Assembly: GCA_025463055.1 (NCBI GenBank)
Contig: JAOAPV010000005.1
Coordinates: 238,180 to 302,179, forward strand
Length of the DNA stretch: 64,000 bases
From: Candidatus Acidiferrum typicum
GTDB lineage: Bacteria > Acidobacteriota > Terriglobia > Acidiferrales > UBA7541
Reading direction: 5' to 3'
Numbering within the stretch: position 1 is the first letter of the stretch; each line of letters starts with the position of its first letter. The notes beneath the pieces were generated by a model, which was not told the origin of the DNA, did no database searches, and saw only the letters and a program-made list of their open reading frames with translations. The position numbers and the translations under genes were made by a program. Positions 60,319-64,000 of the stretch are shown here, piece by piece.

Positions 60319-61281
60319 CTAGTAGTTCTTGCGCAGATCCAAACCGGTGTAGAGGCTGGCGACCTGGTCACCGTAGCCGTTGAACATCAGCGTTTTGTGA
60401 GACTTGAAAAACTCGGGGAGGCGGCGCTCGCGAGCCTGGCTCCAGCGCGGATGATCGACTTCGGGGTTGACGTTGGAGTAGAAGCCATACTCTCGCGGGG
60501 CATAGAGGTTCCAGGTCGAATCCGGCTGGTCTTTCACGAAGCGGATTTTCACCAGCGACTTGATGCTCTTGAATCCGTATTTCCACGGCAGGATCATGCG
60601 CACGGGAGCGCCGTCCTGATTGGGCAGCGTTTCGCCGTACATGCCGACACAAAGTAGGGCCAGCGGGTGCATGGCTTCATCGAGACGCAAGCCTTCGACG
60701 TACGGCAACGCAATCCCGGCCTCTCTACCCAGCGGCATTTGACTCGGATCGTAATAGCTTTCGAAAGCGACAAAGCGCGCCTTCGCCGTCGGCTCGACTA
60801 GCTTTGCCAGCGTGCTGAAGGAGAAACCAATCCAGGGAACCACGATGGACCAGCCCTCGACGCAGCGATGCCGGTAGATGCGCTCTTCGAGAGGCGCGAG
60901 CTTGAGGATTTCGTCTATGGAGAACTTGCGCGGTTTCGCGACTTCGCCACTGACGGCAACGGTCCAGGGGGACGTCACAAATTTTTGCGCGTTCTTGGCG
61001 GGCTGCTCTTTGTCGACGCCGAATTCGTAGAAGTTGTTGTAATGGCTTACGACGTCGAAGGTGTTGATTTTCTCGTCTGTGCTGAAAGGACCTTTGATGG
61101 TGGTAAGTTTCGTGCCAGCTTGCACGCTTGGCGAGGGAACAGCGACATCATAAAGACGCTTGCCTGCAAAGGCCGCGATCGCTGTGATGCCGACGCCACG
61201 CAGGAATTTGCGGCGGTCCAGATAGACCGACTTTGGCGTCACATCCGCATACGTTAGATGTCCGGGCTTTTGAGGCGCCAT
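60319..61281 (-). CDS. msrP: MsrP periplasmic methionine-sulfoxide reductase, Mo subunit
   Basis: 320 residues, YedY family. Tat leader LDRRKFLRGVGITAIAAFAG; molybdenum ligand Cys140 in RHRCVEGWSIVVPW; further MPT contacts in LLCVGMYGETLPNQDGAPVR and PWKYGFKSIKS. Reduces protein methionine sulfoxide outside the cytoplasm with electrons from MsrQ. Divergent from the iorAB-type operon. Confidence 0.95.
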   Translation of the reverse strand: MAPQKPGHLTYADVTPKSVYLDRRKFLRGVGITAIAAFAGKRLYDVAVPSPSVQAGTKLTTIKGPFSTDEKINTFDVVSHYNNFYEFGVDKEQPAKNAQKFVTSPWTVAVSGEVAKPRKFSIDEILKLAPLEERIYRHRCVEGWSIVVPWIGFSFSTLAKLVEPTAKARFVAFESYYDPSQMPLGREAGIALPYVEGLRLDEAMHPLALLCVGMYGETLPNQDGAPVRMILPWKYGFKSIKSLVKIRFVKDQPDSTWNLYAPREYGFYSNVNPEVDHPRWSQARERRLPEFFKSHKTLMFNGYGDQVASLYTGLDLRKNY

Positions 61282-61416
61282 TAATCCCTTTCGGGTCGCA
61301 AAACTCCGACCCTCCTTATTATGCTACGTTTGGCGGCCCGGATTGGATGGGCGCTGCCCCGCAGTCTCCAAGCGACACAAGGCGCAGACGATAGGGAAGT
61401 CTCGGCCGCTTAAAAA

Positions 61417-61440
61417 CGCAAAAATGCGTCTGTTTTTGCG
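61417..61440. promoter_or_regulatory. AT-cored inverted repeat in the msrP/iorA intergenic region
   Basis: CGCAAAAA (61417-61424) and TTTTTGCG (61433-61440) pair perfectly over an 8-base gap. It lies in the 263-base region between the divergent msrPQ and iorAB-type operons. It could be a shared operator or an RNA hairpin. Confidence 0.35.
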
Positions 61441-61544
61441 CTATGCTCTGCGTCTAAGCCCGGCCCACGGGCGTAACCTTTTTTGCGTTGCGCCATCCAA
61501 AAGAAACCCAGGTTGCCGTTCGCAATGACGCAGGAGAACAGCTT

Positions 61545-62015
61545 ATGACCAGCTTCTTCGTAAACGGGAAATCTGTCCAGGTGGACGTCGATCCATCGAC
61601 TCCATTGCTGTGGGTGTTGCGGGAGTCGCTGGGATTGACCGGAACAAAATTTGGGTGCGGGATGGCGCTCTGCGGAGCGTGCACCGTGCATTTGGAAGGA
61701 AAAGCGATCCGCTCGTGCGTGGCACCGGTGTCGCGAGCGGAGGGCAAGCACGTAACAACCATTGAGGGGCTGTCCGCCGATTTGACTCATCCGTTGCAAA
61801 AGGCGTGGATTGAACTGGACGTGCCGCAATGCGGCTACTGCCAGTCCGGGCAGATCATGAGTGCGGCGGTGCTGCTGGCCGAGATTCACAAACCCACTGA
61901 CAAAGATATTGATGAGGCGATGGGCGGCAATATTTGCCGCTGCGGAACCTACTCGCGCATCCGGCAAGCCATTCACAGAGCTGCGGAGTTGAGCGATGGA
62001 CGGAGGACGCGATGA
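61545..62015 (+). CDS. iorA: Isoquinoline 1-oxidoreductase-type [2Fe-2S] subunit (alpha)
   Basis: 156 residues from ATG 61545 with AGGAG eight bases ahead; the track start at 61488 is too early. Plant-type 2Fe-2S site Cys38, Cys43, Cys46, Cys58 ([15 protein letters not shown]) and the second 2Fe-2S site Cys96, Cys99, Cys131, Cys133 ([17 protein letters not shown]). Electron-transfer subunit of a xanthine-oxidase-family enzyme. Overlaps the next gene by ATGA. The true substrate may be an aldehyde or N-heterocycle; isoquinoline is only the family name. Confidence 0.92.
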   Translation: MTSFFVNGKSVQVDVDPSTPLLWVLRESLGLTGTKFGCGMALCGACTVHLEGKAIRSCVAPVSRAEGKHVTTIEGLSADLTHPLQKAWIELDVPQCGYCQSGQIMSAAVLLAEIHKPTDKDIDEAMGGNICRCGTYSRIRQAIHRAAELSDGRRTR

Positions 62016-64000
62016 GCGCACCGGCGATGGTGGGGCGGCGGGAATTTCTCAAGACGGGCGCGGCTGTGGGCGGCGGACTATTGGTGAGCTGGTATCTGCC
62101 CGTACCTATCGCGAAGGCAGGTACAGCCGCGGCAGCGGAAAATCAGATCGCGTTGAATGCGTTTGTGCGAATTGGCACGGATGAAAGCGTGACGGTGATT
62201 TCCAGCCACTCGGAGATGGGGCAAGGGGTGTACACCTCGCTGCCGATGCTGCTGAACGAGGAACTCGAGGCGGACTGGTCAAAGATTAGCGTCGAAGCAG
62301 CGCCGGTAGACAAAGTTTATAACCATCCCGTATTCGGGATGCAGATGACCGGCGGAAGCACGACATCGCCGGCGGAGTGGGAGCGCTATCGCAAAATGGG
62401 CGCGGTGGCGCGGACGATGCTGGTGACGGCGGCGGCGCAGCAATGGAATGTGGATGCAGGAAGCTGCCAAGTGGAGAAGGGAGTGGTGCATCATCGCGCG
62501 ACGGGCAAGCGTGCAACCTATGGCTCGCTGGCAAGTGCGGCGGCGAAACTCACACCGCCAGCGGAAGTGAAGTTAAAGGATGCAAAGAGCTTCACGTTAA
62601 TCGGCAAACCGACGCGGCGGCTGGACACGCCGTCGAAGACGAACGGCAGCGCGCAATTTGGCCTGGACGTAAGCTTGCCGGGAATGCTCACCGCAGTGGT
62701 GGCGCGGCCGCCGGTATTTGGCGGGAAAGTAGCACGGATTGACGCGACCGAAGCGCTGAAGGTGCCGGGAGTCAAAGCTGTGGAACAGGTGGAGTCTGGC
62801 GTCGCCGTGATTGCCGAGCGATTTTGGCCGGCGAAAGTTGGCAGAGACAAGTTGGTGGTCGAGTGGGATCTGGGCCCGAATGCCGGATTGTCCACCGAGC
62901 AAATGTTGCGCGATTTTTCGGAGCAGTCGAAATCCCCGGGAACGATCGCAAAAAAGACCGGCGATCCCGGTGGCGCGTTGAAGTCGGCGGCAAAGACAAT
63001 TACGGCTGAATACGATGTGCCCTATTTGGCGCACGCCATGATGGAGCCGTTGAATTGCGTTGTGGATTTGCGCGCGGATAGTTGCGAAATCTGGACGGGA
63101 ACACAATTTGAGACCGTGGACCGCGCAAATGCCGCGCAAGTGGCTGGGCTGCCTCCCGAGAAAGTGCAGATTCACACCACTCTGCTCGGCGGCGGGTTTG
63201 GCCGGCGGGCAAATCCGGCATCGGACTTTGTGCGGGAAGCAGTACACGTGGCAAAGGTTGCGAAGGCTCCGGTAAAAGTGGTGTGGACGCGCGAAGATGA
63301 TTTAAAGGGCGGCTGGTACCGCCCAATGTGGCACGACCGCTTTGCGGCCGGGCTCGATGCGAACGGCGAGCCGATCGCGTGGACGCATACCATCGTGGGG
63401 CAGTCCATCATGCAAGGCACGCTGTTCGAATCGTTCATGATCAAGAATGGTGTGGACGGAACTTCCGTGGAAGGCGCAGCAGACATGCAGTACGGCATTC
63501 CCAACCTGCAAGTGGACTTGCACAGTCCGAAGATCGGCGTGCCGGTGCAATGGTGGCGCTCGGTGGGCCATTCCCACACCGGCTTCTCCGTCGAGGCTTT
63601 TCTCGATGAAGTGGCGCATGCCGGCGGAAAAGATCCCTACGAACTGCGGCGGAAGTTGCTGGCGAATCAGCCGCGCATGCTGGGAGTGCTGGAGCTTGCG
63701 GCGCAAAAAGCGAATTGGGGATCGAAGCTGCCAGCGGGAGTCGGCCGCGGGATCGCCGGGCATTTTTCTTTCGACAGCTACGTGGCGCAAGTAGTGGAGG
63801 CGTCTGTAGCAAAGGACGGCGCGGTGCGCGTGCATCGCGTCGTGTGCGCCGTGGATTGCGGCACAGTGATCAACCCGGACACCGTGAAGGCGCAAATGGA
63901 AGGCGGAATCGTTTTTGGGTTGACAGCTGCGCTGAAGACGGAGATTACGCTGAAGGATGGAAAAGTGGAGCAGAGCAATTTCCACGATTACCAGATGCTG
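62012..64000 (+). CDS. iorB: Isoquinoline 1-oxidoreductase-type molybdopterin subunit (beta, 3' end outside window)
   Basis: The frame is open from the ATG at 62012 to the window end (663 codons), so the track lacks it. Tat-like leader [18 protein letters not shown]; then [75 protein letters not shown] and the C-terminal [23 protein letters not shown]. These match the IorB / aldehyde dehydrogenase-type molybdopterin-binding subunit (about 720-750 residues in the family), so about 60-90 residues are missing. Exported oxidoreductase working with the IorA-type subunit and probably a cytochrome c. Confidence 0.92.
   Translation, partial: MSAPAMVGRREFLKTGAAVGGGLLVSWYLPVPIAKAGTAAAAENQIALNAFVRIGTDESVTVISSHSEMGQGVYTSLPMLLNEELEADWSKISVEAAPVDKVYNHPVFGMQMTGGSTTSPAEWERYRKMGAVARTMLVTAAAQQWNVDAGSCQVEKGVVHHRATGKRATYGSLASAAAKLTPPAEVKLKDAKSFTLIGKPTRRLDTPSKTNGSAQFGLDVSLPGMLTAVVARPPVFGGKVARIDATEALKVPGVKAVEQVESGVAVIAERFWPAKVGRDKLVVEWDLGPNAGLSTEQMLRDFSEQSKSPGTIAKKTGDPGGALKSAAKTITAEYDVPYLAHAMMEPLNCVVDLRADSCEIWTGTQFETVDRANAAQVAGLPPEKVQIHTTLLGGGFGRRANPASDFVREAVHVAKVAKAPVKVVWTREDDLKGGWYRPMWHDRFAAGLDANGEPIAWTHTIVGQSIMQGTLFESFMIKNGVDGTSVEGAADMQYGIPNLQVDLHSPKIGVPVQWWRSVGHSHTGFSVEAFLDEVAHAGGKDPYELRRKLLANQPRMLGVLELAAQKANWGSKLPAGVGRGIAGHFSFDSYVAQVVEASVAKDGAVRVHRVVCAVDCGTVINPDTVKAQMEGGIVFGLTAALKTEITLKDGKVEQSNFHDYQML

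Overview
The window looks like chromosomal DNA of an Acidobacteriota bacterium, most likely class Terriglobia (Acidobacteriia). The clearest markers are two copies of a PadR regulator translationally coupled to an 'Acidobacterial duplicated orphan permease' (ADOP), a large Oar-like TonB-dependent receptor with an N-terminal carboxypeptidase-regulatory domain, and the hopanoid radical-SAM gene hpnH. Coding density is high and base composition fairly even. I see no rRNA, CRISPR array, prophage or intact transposon, and no tRNA that I could support by eye.

Layout. 0-6.2 kb (minus): a pilT-like ATPase cut by the window edge, a membrane metallophosphoesterase, then phoU, phoR and phoB without pst transport genes. 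6.4-9.5 kb (plus): padR/ADOP pair 1. 9.5-14.8 kb (minus): a fused acyl-ACP synthetase/acyltransferase followed by sucA. 15-18.7 kb (plus): hpnH with a coupled small partner, a cold-shock gene with a structured leader, a Tudor-like small protein with a Lys/Ala-rich tail, a small membrane protein and a 5'-truncated amino-acid-binding-protein remnant. 18.7-28 kb: lipA, a secreted lactonase-like hydrolase, an L13e-like small protein, thiI, an RRM protein, an acyl-CoA ligase, a rhodanese, a cytochrome c and a Nal1-like protease lipoprotein. 28.2-34 kb (minus): padR/ADOP pair 2 and polA. 34-36 kb: two secreted paralogues in tandem.

36-48 kb is rich in peptide and amino-acid use. An apparent M28 peptidase-MFS-tdh-kbl operon would connect extracellular peptide cleavage to threonine breakdown, with a POT-type transporter and an M20 dipeptidase nearby. 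A cytochrome c, HU, a TPR protein and an AbrB-like regulator lie among them. 48-52 kb holds a repeat-bearing non-coding block, a beta-propeller protein, a PilZ-like protein and a Pit phosphate transporter with its DUF47 partner. 52-55 kb is the TonB-dependent receptor. 55-64 kb holds a PilZ-DUF4388-J-TPR protein, a methyltransferase, a Tat-type aldo/keto reductase, another PilZ-like protein, msrQ/msrP and, divergently, an isoquinoline-oxidoreductase-type molybdoenzyme that runs off the window.

Themes: phosphate control (phoBRU, pit), surface motility and c-di-GMP-type proteins (pilT, three PilZ-like proteins), exported redox enzymes with Tat-like leaders, and membrane lipid metabolism (hpnH, two acyl-activating enzymes). 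I found no obvious large undescribed defence or biosynthetic system. The best candidates for new biology are the L13e-like bacterial protein, the hpnH-coupled small-barrel protein, the PilZ-DUF4388-J-TPR fusion, the rearranged Nal1-like protease, the tandem secreted paralogues and the csp leader.
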